The notes under the pieces are model-generated. The model was not told where the DNA came from and did not search any database. It saw nothing but the letters and a program-made list of their open reading frames with translations. A stretch of 64,000 nucleotides of DNA from Variovorax paradoxus (lineage in GTDB: Bacteria; Pseudomonadota; Gammaproteobacteria; Burkholderiales; Burkholderiaceae_C), in the NCBI RefSeq assembly GCF_022009635.1, contig NZ_CP091716.1, positions 4,045,001 to 4,109,000 on the forward strand. Reading direction: 5' to 3'. The position numbers and the translations under genes are program-made. This document shows positions 23,691 through 31,533 of this stretch, in pieces; the first letter of the stretch is position 1; each line of letters opens with the position of its first letter.

Positions 23691-26600
23691 TCGATACGCC
23701 CGAGTTCAGGGTCAATCTGATGGTCGTGGGCCTGGCCCTGATCATGGTCTTCCACGCGCGCGCCGACCGCGCATCGCACCGCGTGCTGTTCGGTTTTCTC
23801 ACCGCGCTGGTGCTGGTGCGCTATGTGGCGTGGCGGCTGTCCGAGACGCTGCCGCCGGCGGACCTGGGCTTCGGCACGCTGATGGGCTGGGTGTTCCTGG
23901 TGTTCGAGATGGTGTCGATCCTCTACACCCTGCTGTCGATACAGATGCTCTCGCGCCGCCGCGACAACCACGCGCAGGCGGATGCCGGCGAGGCCATGCT
24001 GCGCAAGCGCGGCGCCGACGTGCCGGCCGTCGACGTCTTCATCTGCACCTACAACGAAGAGATCGGCGTGCTCGAAAAAACCATCCTCGCCGCGCAGGCC
24101 ATCGACTATCCGCATGTGAATGTCTGGGTGCTCGACGACACCCGGCGCGACTGGCTGCGCGACTACTGCGCGCGCAAGGGCGTGCACTACGCGCGCCGGC
24201 CCGACAACACGCATGCCAAGGCGGGCAATCTCAACAACGGCCTGCGGCAGTCGGCCGGGCAGACCAACGCGCCCTACATCCTGGTGCTCGATGCCGACTT
24301 CGCGCCGCATCGCAACATCGTCTACCGCGTGCTTGGCCTCTTCGAGGATCCGAAGTCGAAGGTGGGCCTGGTGCAGACGCCGCAGTTCTATTACAACGCC
24401 GACCCCATTCAGCACAACCTGCGCGCCACCGACAGCTGGGTCGACGAGCAGCGTGTTTTCTTCGACGTGCTGCAGCCCGCCAAGGACGCGGCCGACGTGG
24501 CGTTCTGCGTGGGCACCTCGTTCATCGTGCGGCGCGACGCCATCACCGCCGCCGGCGGCTTTCCCACGGGCAGCGTGTGCGAGGACATCTACACCACCTA
24601 CACGCTGATGCGCTTCGGCTGGGTCACGCGCTGGCTCAACGAGCGGCTGTCGAACGGGCTGTCGGCCGACAGCGTGATCGACTACATCAACCAGCGCAGC
24701 CGCTGGTGCCTGGGCACGATCCAGGTGGCGCTGCTGCGCGACGGCCCGCTGCGCGGCAGGGGCTACAGCTTCGCGGCCCGGCTGCATTACGTGCACGGGC
24801 TGCTGCACTGGCTCACCAAGCCGTTCATTCTGCTGATACTGGCCGCGCCCGCGCTCTACTGGTACACCGGCGCCTCGGCCTTCCATGCGACGCCGCGGGC
24901 CTTTGCCATGTACGGCCTGCCGCCGCTCGTCATGTTCTGGGGCTACACCTACTGGATCAGCCAGCGACGCTGCCTGCCGGTGTTCACCGAGGTGACGCAG
25001 ATCGTGGCCGCGATGGCCGTCACCCGCACCATCGTCTCGTCGCTGATCCGTCCCTTCGGACGGCCCTTCAAGGTCACGGCCAAGGGACAGGACCGCTCCC
25101 GGACGGTGGTGCACTGGAACCTCGTCGCGGTGTTCGGCGCGTTGATCGTCGCGATGGAGATGGGCGCGCTGGGCGCCATCGGCGGCTCGATGACCACGGG
25201 CGACATGCTCAACGTGGTGTGGACCTTCATCGCCACCGTCTACTGCCTGGCCGCGCTGATCGCCTGCATCGACCGCCCGCGCCCGGAACACGACGAGCGC
25301 TTTCCCTACGACGCGGCCACCACCGTGCGCAGCGCCGCCGGTGTGGGCACCGCGCGCTTCATGGAGATCGCGGGCGACGGCGCACGGCTGTGCAACAGCG
25401 CTTCGCTGGGCCGCATCGCCATCGGGCAGGCGCTGGACATCCACGTCGATCATGTCGGCTGGGTCGCCGCATCGGTGACCGGCCGCTCCGACGCCGGCAC
25501 CGAACTCGCCTTCGCGCACGACGAAGCGGTGCACGACCGGCTGGTGCGCCACGTCTTCAGCCTGCCGCCCAGCCATGTGGCCACGCAGGTGAAGCCGGGG
25601 CGCGCGGTGCTGGCCTTCATGGACAGCGCCGGCTGGCGTGTGCCGACGATGCCGCGCATGCTCGTGAGCAGCGCGCCGATGCTGACGGTGCTGCTGGTCG
25701 CCGTGCTGGTGCTGTCCGGCTGCAACCTCACGCCGCCGCTGAAGCCCGCCGAGGTCGATGTGCCCGTGCAATGGGCCGAGGGCAAGGCCGGCACCGATGT
25801 CGCGCCCATGGCCTGGCAAAGCTTCGTGCGAGACGACGAACTGCGCGGCCTGATCGCCACCGCGCTCGCACAGAACCGCGACCTGCGCGTGTATGCCGCA
25901 AAGGCCCGCGAAGCCCGCGCCGTGTACGCCGGCACGCGTTCGAGCCTGTTCCCTGAGATCGGCCTTGTGGGTTCGGCCGGACGGGGCAACCAGATCACCT
26001 CGCTCAGTTCCACCGGCGTCGTCACCAACAGCCAGGTGGTCGGCAGCGTCGGCAATACGTACGCGGTGCAGGCCGGCATCACGGCCTATGAGCTGGACTT
26101 CTTCGGCCGCGTCGATTCGGGCGTGAAGCAGGCAGGCTCGCAGGCCGTGGCCAGCGAGCGGGACTTTGCCGCGGCGCGCATGAACCTGGTGGGCGAAGTG
26201 GCGAACGCCTACCTGACGCTGCGCGCCGACCGCGCGCTGCTCGCGCTGGCCGAATCGGACTTTGCCACCCAGACCGACAGCACGGGCGTGATGGAGCGCG
26301 CCCGCAAGGCGGGCGGCACGTCGGACCTCGACCTGCTGCGCTCGCAGTCGCTGGTGCAGCGCGCTTCTGTCCAGCGCGAGGAATTCCGCATGCGCGTGGG
26401 GCAGGACCTGCAATGGCTCACGGTGCTGGTCGGTCAGCCGGTGCCGGTTTCCACCGGCACGCGACGCCCGTGGCCCGATCGCGCGGTGGCCGACGTGCCT
26501 GTGGGCCTGCCCGCGAGCCTGCTGCAGCGCCGGCCCGACCTGCTGGCCGCCTATGCGCGGGTCGAGGCTGCCAACTCGGGCATCGGTGCGGCCAAGGCGG

Positions 26601-27112
26601 CGTTCTATCCGAGCTTTTCATTGACCGCCGTGGGCGGCGGCCTCAGCAGCGAGTTCTCAAGCCTGCTGAATTCGGGCAACCGCAGCTGGGCCACGGTGCT
26701 CGGCGTGTCGCTGCCCATCTTCGACTGGGGGCGCCGCTCGGCCAACCTGAGCGCCAACGAAGAGCGCCTGGCCGCCGCGATGGCCGGTTATGAATACGCC
26801 GTGCAGCAGGCGTTGCGAGAAACCGCCAACGCGCTGATCGCCGACAGCCACCTGCGCCCGCAACTCGAGGCGCAGCAGGCGCGCGTGCTGTCGCTGCAGC
26901 GGGTGGCGGCCATCTCGCGCACGCGCTTTCGCAACGGGCTCGAAGACTATTTCGCCGGTGCCGACGCGCAGCGCGAGCTGTACATCGAGCAACGGCAGTG
27001 GATCGAGCTGCAACTCAAGCAGGCGGTGAACACCGTGAGCCTCTACAAGGCGCTGGGCGGGGGCTGGGAAGATGCACCGGCGCCCGTGGCCGCGGCAACC
27101 GCACCTCGGTGA
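23678..27112 (+). CDS. Fused cellulose-synthase-like GT2 + PilZ-like domain + NodT/OprM outer-membrane factor
   Basis: A single open frame of 1144 codons with a good Shine-Dalgarno (GCAGGAG). Residues 1-530 are a processive membrane GT2: helices near 10-90, then DD (153-154), DAD (205-207), ED (302-303) and QRSRW (339-343), then C-terminal helices. Residues about 545-655 are PilZ-like, but the c-di-GMP motif is degenerate (NSASLG instead of D/NxSxxG). From residue 658 there is a second N-terminus: hydrophobic core, LSGC lipobox, then a complete outer-membrane factor of about 485 residues (YELDFFGRVDSG, LPIFDWGRRSANLS). I see no stop between the parts. Possibilities are a true fusion, internal initiation at ATG 25649, 25658 or 25679, lipobox cleavage, or a sequencing error. 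Confidence 0.83.
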   Translation: MFELIDTPEFRVNLMVVGLALIMVFHARADRASHRVLFGFLTALVLVRYVAWRLSETLPPADLGFGTLMGWVFLVFEMVSILYTLLSIQMLSRRRDNHAQADAGEAMLRKRGADVPAVDVFICTYNEEIGVLEKTILAAQAIDYPHVNVWVLDDTRRDWLRDYCARKGVHYARRPDNTHAKAGNLNNGLRQSAGQTNAPYILVLDADFAPHRNIVYRVLGLFEDPKSKVGLVQTPQFYYNADPIQHNLRATDSWVDEQRVFFDVLQPAKDAADVAFCVGTSFIVRRDAITAAGGFPTGSVCEDIYTTYTLMRFGWVTRWLNERLSNGLSADSVIDYINQRSRWCLGTIQVALLRDGPLRGRGYSFAARLHYVHGLLHWLTKPFILLILAAPALYWYTGASAFHATPRAFAMYGLPPLVMFWGYTYWISQRRCLPVFTEVTQIVAAMAVTRTIVSSLIRPFGRPFKVTAKGQDRSRTVVHWNLVAVFGALIVAMEMGALGAIGGSMTTGDMLNVVWTFIATVYCLAALIACIDRPRPEHDERFPYDAATTVRSAAGVGTARFMEIAGDGARLCNSASLGRIAIGQALDIHVDHVGWVAASVTGRSDAGTELAFAHDEAVHDRLVRHVFSLPPSHVATQVKPGRAVLAFMDSAGWRVPTMPRMLVSSAPMLTVLLVAVLVLSGCNLTPPLKPAEVDVPVQWAEGKAGTDVAPMAWQSFVRDDELRGLIATALAQNRDLRVYAAKAREARAVYAGTRSSLFPEIGLVGSAGRGNQITSLSSTGVVTNSQVVGSVGNTYAVQAGITAYELDFFGRVDSGVKQAGSQAVASERDFAAARMNLVGEVANAYLTLRADRALLALAESDFATQTDSTGVMERARKAGGTSDLDLLRSQSLVQRASVQREEFRMRVGQDLQWLTVLVGQPVPVSTGTRRPWPDRAVADVPVGLPASLLQRRPDLLAAYARVEAANSGIGAAKAAFYPSFSLTAVGGGLSSEFSSLLNSGNRSWATVLGVSLPIFDWGRRSANLSANEERLAAAMAGYEYAVQQALRETANALIADSHLRPQLEAQQARVLSLQRVAAISRTRFRNGLEDYFAGADAQRELYIEQRQWIELQLKQAVNTVSLYKALGGGWEDAPAPVAAATAPR

Positions 27113-27115
27113 TCG

Positions 27116-27424
27116 TCAGGCCGCCGAGGGCTCCGCAAACCAGGCCTCGGCCCAGCCCTGCCGCTTCACCGGATTGAACTCGGTGAAGGTGAAGCTCGCG
27201 AGCTGCTCGGTGTGGAAAGGGTCTTGCGCGAAGAAGGCCTCCAGCGCCTTGAGCGATTCCGCACGGGCCAGCATGAAGCCGCCGGTCGCCGGCACCTTGG
27301 GGCCGGAGCAAAGGAGCAGGCCGGCGTCGTAGCCCAGTTGCAGATAGGCGCGGTGCGGCGCCACGGATTGCTGGATTCTTTCGAGCGGAACGAGGTAGTC
27401 GATTTCGACGATGAAATGCTTCAT
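27116..27424 (-). CDS. YciI-family protein
   Basis: 102 residues with the YciI dimeric ferredoxin-like fold. It starts MKHFIVEIDYLVPLE, has a HRAYLQLGYDAGLLLCSGP stretch and the FAQDPFHTEQL segment typical of the family. Some members act in chloroaromatic breakdown; most have no known role. It is convergent with the preceding polysaccharide operon. Only three bases separate it from the stop of the outer-membrane-factor frame. Confidence 0.85.
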   Translation of the reverse strand: MKHFIVEIDYLVPLERIQQSVAPHRAYLQLGYDAGLLLCSGPKVPATGGFMLARAESLKALEAFFAQDPFHTEQLASFTFTEFNPVKRQGWAEAWFAEPSAA

Positions 27425-27501
27425 TGGGGGGCATGCGGGTCTGAGTACCGAGAGGCGTAGCAGCGACCGTGCCTGTTATGTTCGGCGCGAAGGACCTCAT
27501 C

Positions 27502-27975
27502 ATGGAATGGCATCAATAAAGCTTCGACGCACTGAGCACGCGCGACCTGTACCTGATCCTGTCGGCGCGCAGCGAGGTGTTCGTTGCGGAGCAGCGCTGC
27601 ATCTACCTCGACCCGGACGGCAAGGACATGCAGGCCCATCACCTCTACGCGCTCGACGGCGGACAGCTTGTGGCCTATCTGCGCCTGGTGCCGCCGGGCG
27701 TGTCGTACCGGGAAGCCTCGATCGGGCGCGTGCTGACGGGCGCGGCGCATCGCGGACAGGGGCTGGGCCAGGAACTGCTGACACGCGGCCTTGCCCACGC
27801 CGGGGCGCTGTGGCCCGGCGCCGCGCTGCGCATCGGCGCGCAGCTCTATCTTCGGAAGTTCTACGCGTCGTTCGGGTTCGTCGAGGTCGGCGAGCCCTAT
27901 GACGAAGACGGCATTCCGCACATCGAGATGCTGCTGCCGCGCACTATTCCGCCTTCACCCCCGCCGTGCGAATGA
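27502..27975 (+). pseudogene. ElaA-type GNAT acetyltransferase with an in-frame stop at codon 6
   Basis: Reading from the ATG at 27502 gives MEWHQ, then TAA (27517-27519), then SFDALSTRDLYLILSARSEVFVAEQ in the same frame. This is the usual ElaA N-terminus. The remainder carries the GNAT core (RVLTGAAHRGQGLGQELL) and GIPHIEM. So one nonsense codon interrupts an otherwise intact protein. Translation could restart at the GTG at 27577, losing the first strand and helix. The C-terminus runs on beyond GIPHIEMLL into the neighbouring decayed gene. It is probably a recent pseudogene. Confidence 0.75.
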
Positions 27976-28085
27976 CCTTGCCCCACTTGGTGGTCTCCGA
28001 CGCAATGAACGCGTCGAACTCCTCGGGCGCGGCGGCCACGCCGATCAGCCGCATCTTGCCGGCTTTCGCCTGATTGATGAGCCCG
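27944..28085 (-). pseudogene. C-terminal remnant of a Bug/TctC-family solute-binding protein
   Basis: On the minus strand a TAG at 27944-27946 ends a frame that reads INQAKAGKMRLIGVAAAPEE and then EFDAFIASETTKWGKVIRTA, finishing GVKAE. This is the ending of Bug-type tricarboxylate-binding proteins. INQAKAGK normally lies around residue 200 and the AxEF...WG ending near 290-320, so an internal piece seems lost. The remnant begins within a few bases of the kinase stop codon, so an upstream deletion probably joined the two. Confidence 0.6.
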
Positions 28086-28089
28086 CGTC

Positions 28090-29499
28090 TCAGCGCGCCA
28101 GCCGCAACCGCATGTCGAAGCGTGCCCCGCCCCCCACCTCGTTCGCCGCCTGGATGCGCCCCCCATGCGCATGCACCACTGCCTGCGACAACGCCAGCCC
28201 CAGCCCGAGCCCCGGCGTCTTCTCGTCCGACCGCGCGGTGGCGCCGCGATAGAAGCGCTCGAACAGGTGCGGCAACTCATCGCCGCGAATGCCCGGCCCG
28301 TGGTCCGACACGCTGAGGATTGCCTCGTTCGCCTCCAGGTCGGCGCGCACGCTCACGCTCACCACCGTGCCGGGCGGCGAGAACTTGAGCGCGTTGTCCA
28401 GCAGATTGGCCAGCGCCAGGCTCGCCGCGCCGCGCGCCACCCGCGCGGCCACCGGCGGCGAAGGCTCCAGCACCAGCGACAGGCGGCGTTCCCTGGCCAT
28501 CGGTTCGAGGCGCCGCACCGCGTCCTCGGCCAGCATGTTGAGCGACACTTTTTCGGCCGCGTCGCGCTCCTGGCCGGCGTCGATCCGCGCGAGCACCAGC
28601 AGCTCTTCGACCAGCAGCGTGAGCGACTCCACCTCTTCCAGCGACGAATGCAGCGTCTCCACGTAATCGGCCGGATCGCGCGGCCGGCGCAGCGCGAGTT
28701 CGAGCTCGGTGCGCAGGCGCGACAGCGGCGAGCGCAGCTCGTGCGAGGCGTCGGAAGTGAAGCGGCGCTGTGCCTCCATGCCGTTCTCGATGCGACTGAG
28801 CATGTCGTTGAGGGTGTCGACCAGCCGGCCGATCTCGTCGCGCGTGCCCGGGTGCGGCAGGCGCTCGCCCAGGTTAGCGTCGCTGATGCGCCGGGCCTGC
28901 TGCACCACGTCGGCAATGGCGCCGAAGGCGCGGCGCGTGATGAGCGCCCCCGCCGCGGCCAGTGCCAGCAACAGCGAAATGCCCAGGATCAGGAACAGCA
29001 CGCTGGCCAGCCCCAGGGTGCGGTTCACGTCGTCGAGCGAGCCCGCGACCTGCACCGCCAGCAGCTTCTGCCGCCCGGGCACGGGCACCGACACCATGCG
29101 GGTCGGCTCCTCGCCGAAGCCGTCGAGCGTCTCGAACACGGTCTCGCCGGCGGCCAGCCGCTCGCGCAGCACGGGGGGAATGGGCAGTTGCGCCTCGCCC
29201 AGGTTGCTGCTGCGCGCGAGCACCCGGCCGTCGGCGTCGACGATCTGCACCAGACGGTCGAGCCGCACGAACGAAGGCGCGGCCGGGCCGGGCGGCGCCT
29301 CGTGCACGATGACCGCGTCGCCATCGCCCGCCGACAGCAGCATGCCCAGCTCGGTCTCGGCCAGCGCGAGCAGCGCCGCGTCGAGCTCGCCGTGCACGTT
29401 GCGCGAGAACACGAAGTAAGAGCCGAAGGCGGCGATCGTCATCACCACCACGATCACGCTGACATGCGCCAGCGCCAGCCGCCTGCGGAAACTAAGCAT
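28090..29499 (-). CDS. Two-component sensor histidine kinase
   Basis: 469 residues. An N-terminal membrane helix (about 10-32), a periplasmic sensor (about 33-165) and a second helix (about 166-190) are followed by a HAMP linker. The H-box SDASHELRSPLSRLRTELE has the phosphorylated His. The N box (NLLDNALKF) and G boxes (DHGPGI, GLGLGLA) of the ATPase domain follow. Start and stop are normal. It overlaps the response-regulator gene by eight bases. It is divergent from an RND efflux operon, which it probably controls, in the manner of CusS/CopS-type systems. The signal is not identifiable. Confidence 0.92.
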   Translation of the reverse strand: MLSFRRRLALAHVSVIVVVMTIAAFGSYFVFSRNVHGELDAALLALAETELGMLLSAGDGDAVIVHEAPPGPAAPSFVRLDRLVQIVDADGRVLARSSNLGEAQLPIPPVLRERLAAGETVFETLDGFGEEPTRMVSVPVPGRQKLLAVQVAGSLDDVNRTLGLASVLFLILGISLLLALAAAGALITRRAFGAIADVVQQARRISDANLGERLPHPGTRDEIGRLVDTLNDMLSRIENGMEAQRRFTSDASHELRSPLSRLRTELELALRRPRDPADYVETLHSSLEEVESLTLLVEELLVLARIDAGQERDAAEKVSLNMLAEDAVRRLEPMARERRLSLVLEPSPPVAARVARGAASLALANLLDNALKFSPPGTVVSVSVRADLEANEAILSVSDHGPGIRGDELPHLFERFYRGATARSDEKTPGLGLGLALSQAVVHAHGGRIQAANEVGGGARFDMRLRLAR

Positions 29500-30199
29500 G
29501 GCCGGTGCCGCCGCTGCTGCCGGTGTCTTCGGCCAGCGCCAGCCTGAAGCCGCGCCCGCGCACGGTGTGGATCAGCGGCGGCGCGGGCGGCGCGTCGACC
29601 TTGCGGCGCAGATTGCCGATGTGCACGTCGATCAGGTTGTCGATGGCGATCAGGTCGTCCTTCCAGACCTGCTCGGCCAGCCGGGAGCGGCTCACCACCT
29701 CGCCGGCATGGCGCAGCAGGATCTGCAGGATCGCGAATTCCTTGTGCGTCAGGTCGAGCACCATGCCGCCGCGCAGCACCCGCTGGCTCAGCGGGTCCAG
29801 GCTCAGGTCGGCCAGCGTGAGCACCATGGGCCGCATGATCTCGGAGCGCCGCAGCAAGGCGCGCACGCGGGCCAGCAGTTCGTCGAAGGCGAAGGGCTTG
29901 GTCAGGTAGTCGTCAGCGCCGGTGTTCAAGCCGGTGACACGGTCGCCCAGGGCGTCGCGGGCGGTGAGCATCAGCACCGGGGTCTTGCAGCCGCGCTGGC
30001 GCAGGTCGCGGCACAGGGTCAGGCCGTCCTTGCCGGGCAGCATCCAGTCGAGCACGATCAGGTCGTAGGCAATGACGAAGGCTTCCTCGTCGCCCTCCTC
30101 GGCCGTGTGCACCACATCGACCACGAAGCCCTCTTCCTGCAGCCCGCGGGCCAGCAGGCGCGCGGCCTTGCGGTCGTCTTCGATCAACAGAATTCTCAT
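29492..30199 (-). CDS. OmpR-family response regulator
   Basis: 235 residues: receiver domain (IEDDRKAARLL acidic pocket, phospho-acceptor Asp in VLDWMLPGKDG, later LMLTA and KPF) and a C-terminal winged helix (LTHKEFAILQILLRHAGEVVSRS, IDVHIGNLRRKVD). Partner of the overlapping kinase. The start at 30199 faces the RND operon across 179 bp that contain a palindromic site. Confidence 0.93.
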   Translation of the reverse strand: MRILLIEDDRKAARLLARGLQEEGFVVDVVHTAEEGDEEAFVIAYDLIVLDWMLPGKDGLTLCRDLRQRGCKTPVLMLTARDALGDRVTGLNTGADDYLTKPFAFDELLARVRALLRRSEIMRPMVLTLADLSLDPLSQRVLRGGMVLDLTHKEFAILQILLRHAGEVVSRSRLAEQVWKDDLIAIDNLIDVHIGNLRRKVDAPPAPPLIHTVRGRGFRLALAEDTGSSGGTGHA

Positions 30200-30243
30200 C
30201 GGGGTGGATCATGCCGCGCCCGGCGGGCGCCCGGGCCCCGATT

Positions 30244-30259
30244 CTGAAGAAAACTTCAG
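30244..30259. promoter_or_regulatory. Palindrome in the divergent two-component/RND promoter region
   Basis: CTGAAG (30244-30249) and CTTCAG (30254-30259) are separated by AAAA. A related CTTCTTCAG follows about 15 bases downstream. The placement between the regulator and the efflux operon makes it a plausible binding site for the response regulator. Confidence 0.45.
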
Positions 30260-30378
30260 GATTTCTTGGGAGCTTCTTCAGTCGTGCTTTCGTAACCTTC
30301 CTTGGGGCGACGGGGCAGATCAAGGGCATGGAAAGGGATTCCGTGCGCAGTGCGTCCGGCCCCAACGGATGTCCTGAG

Positions 30379-31533
30379 ATGAAGAAAAAATCCCTCTACC
30401 AGATCACGCCTGCGCGCATCTTCTTCGGCGTGCTGACGTGCGCGGCGCTGTGCGTCGACTCCTTCGACAACAACGCCCATGCGGCCACCGTGGCCGCCAC
30501 CGCCCCCGCGCCGATGCTGGTTCGCCAGGGAAACCGGCTGACCGTGCCCGAAGGCTCGCCGCTGCGCGACCGGCTGCGCGTCGCCACGGTCGGCGAACAG
30601 GCCTCGCCGCACGACGTGAGCCTGCCCGCCACGGTAGAAGCCAACCCGGCCAGCACCGTCAACGTGCTGCCGCCGCTGACCGGCAAGCTGGCCGAGCTGA
30701 AGGTGCGCCTGGGCGACACGGTCAAGCGCGGCCAGGTGCTGGCCACGATGACCTCGCCCGACCTGGCGCAAGCCGTGTCCGACGCCCAGAAGGCCCGCGA
30801 CGCGCTCGACCTGGCGCAGCGTGCGCTGGTGCGTGCGCGCGGCGTGAACGAGGCCGGCTCCAACGCCGCCAAGGACGTGGAAGCCGCCCAGAGCGCCGTC
30901 GCGCAGCAGACAGCCGAGCTGCGCCGCAGCGAAACGCGCCTGCGCAGCCTGGGCGCGGACGGCAGCGGCGCGCAGGCCGGCCAGCTGCTGAAGATCGTCG
31001 CGCCCATCTCGGGCACCGTCACCGCGCTGAACGCCGCCGCCGGCGCCAACCTGAACGACGCCACCGCCACCCTGATGACGGTGGCCAACCTCGACTCGGT
31101 CTGGGTGACGGTGAACGTGCCCGAGAACGTGGTGGGCGCGGTCGCGCCCGGCCAGAACGTGACGGTCTCGCTGGCCGCCTTCCCGGGCCGCCGCTTCACC
31201 GGCAAGGTCGGCTTCGTGAGCGCGGTGCTCGAAGCCGACACGCGCCGCGCCAAGGCGCGCATCGTGTTCGCCAACCCCGAGGGGCTGTTCAAGCCCAACA
31301 TGTATGCGACGGCGGTGCTCGGCGTGCCGCAGGCGGCGCAGCCGCAGGTGCCGGCCTCGGCGCTGCTGATGAACAACGACGCCGTGAGCGTGTTCGTCGA
31401 GGCCGAGCCCTGGACCTTCGTGCGGCGCATGGTCGAGCTGGGCCGCGAGGACGGCGACCAGGTGCGGATTCGCAGCGGGCTGAATGCCGGCGAGCGCGTG
31501 GTGGTGCGTGGCGGTGTGCTGCTGAATGATTAA
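30379..31533 (+). CDS. RND efflux periplasmic adaptor subunit
   Basis: 384 residues. The start at 30379 gives a lysine-rich N-terminus and a hydrophobic signal/anchor. Lipoyl halves are present: VLPPLTGKLAELKVRLGDTVKRGQVLATM and KIVAPISGTVTALNAAAGANLN. A short coiled-coil hairpin lies between them, and a beta-barrel with VWVTVNVPENVVGAVAPGQNV follows. The family is CusB/CzcB-like. It passes substrate from the periplasm to the tripartite pump and docks on the outer-membrane factor. Its stop overlaps the pump start by eight bases. An in-frame start at 30211 would cover the promoter region and is unlikely. Confidence 0.9.
   Translation: MKKKSLYQITPARIFFGVLTCAALCVDSFDNNAHAATVAATAPAPMLVRQGNRLTVPEGSPLRDRLRVATVGEQASPHDVSLPATVEANPASTVNVLPPLTGKLAELKVRLGDTVKRGQVLATMTSPDLAQAVSDAQKARDALDLAQRALVRARGVNEAGSNAAKDVEAAQSAVAQQTAELRRSETRLRSLGADGSGAQAGQLLKIVAPISGTVTALNAAAGANLNDATATLMTVANLDSVWVTVNVPENVVGAVAPGQNVTVSLAAFPGRRFTGKVGFVSAVLEADTRRAKARIVFANPEGLFKPNMYATAVLGVPQAAQPQVPASALLMNNDAVSVFVEAEPWTFVRRMVELGREDGDQVRIRSGLNAGERVVVRGGVLLND

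Noticed and set aside
23579..26413. A 944-codon minus-strand frame opposite the GT2/outer-membrane-factor gene
   Set aside because: No domain pattern; the coding strand has strong GT2 and outer-membrane-factor signatures.
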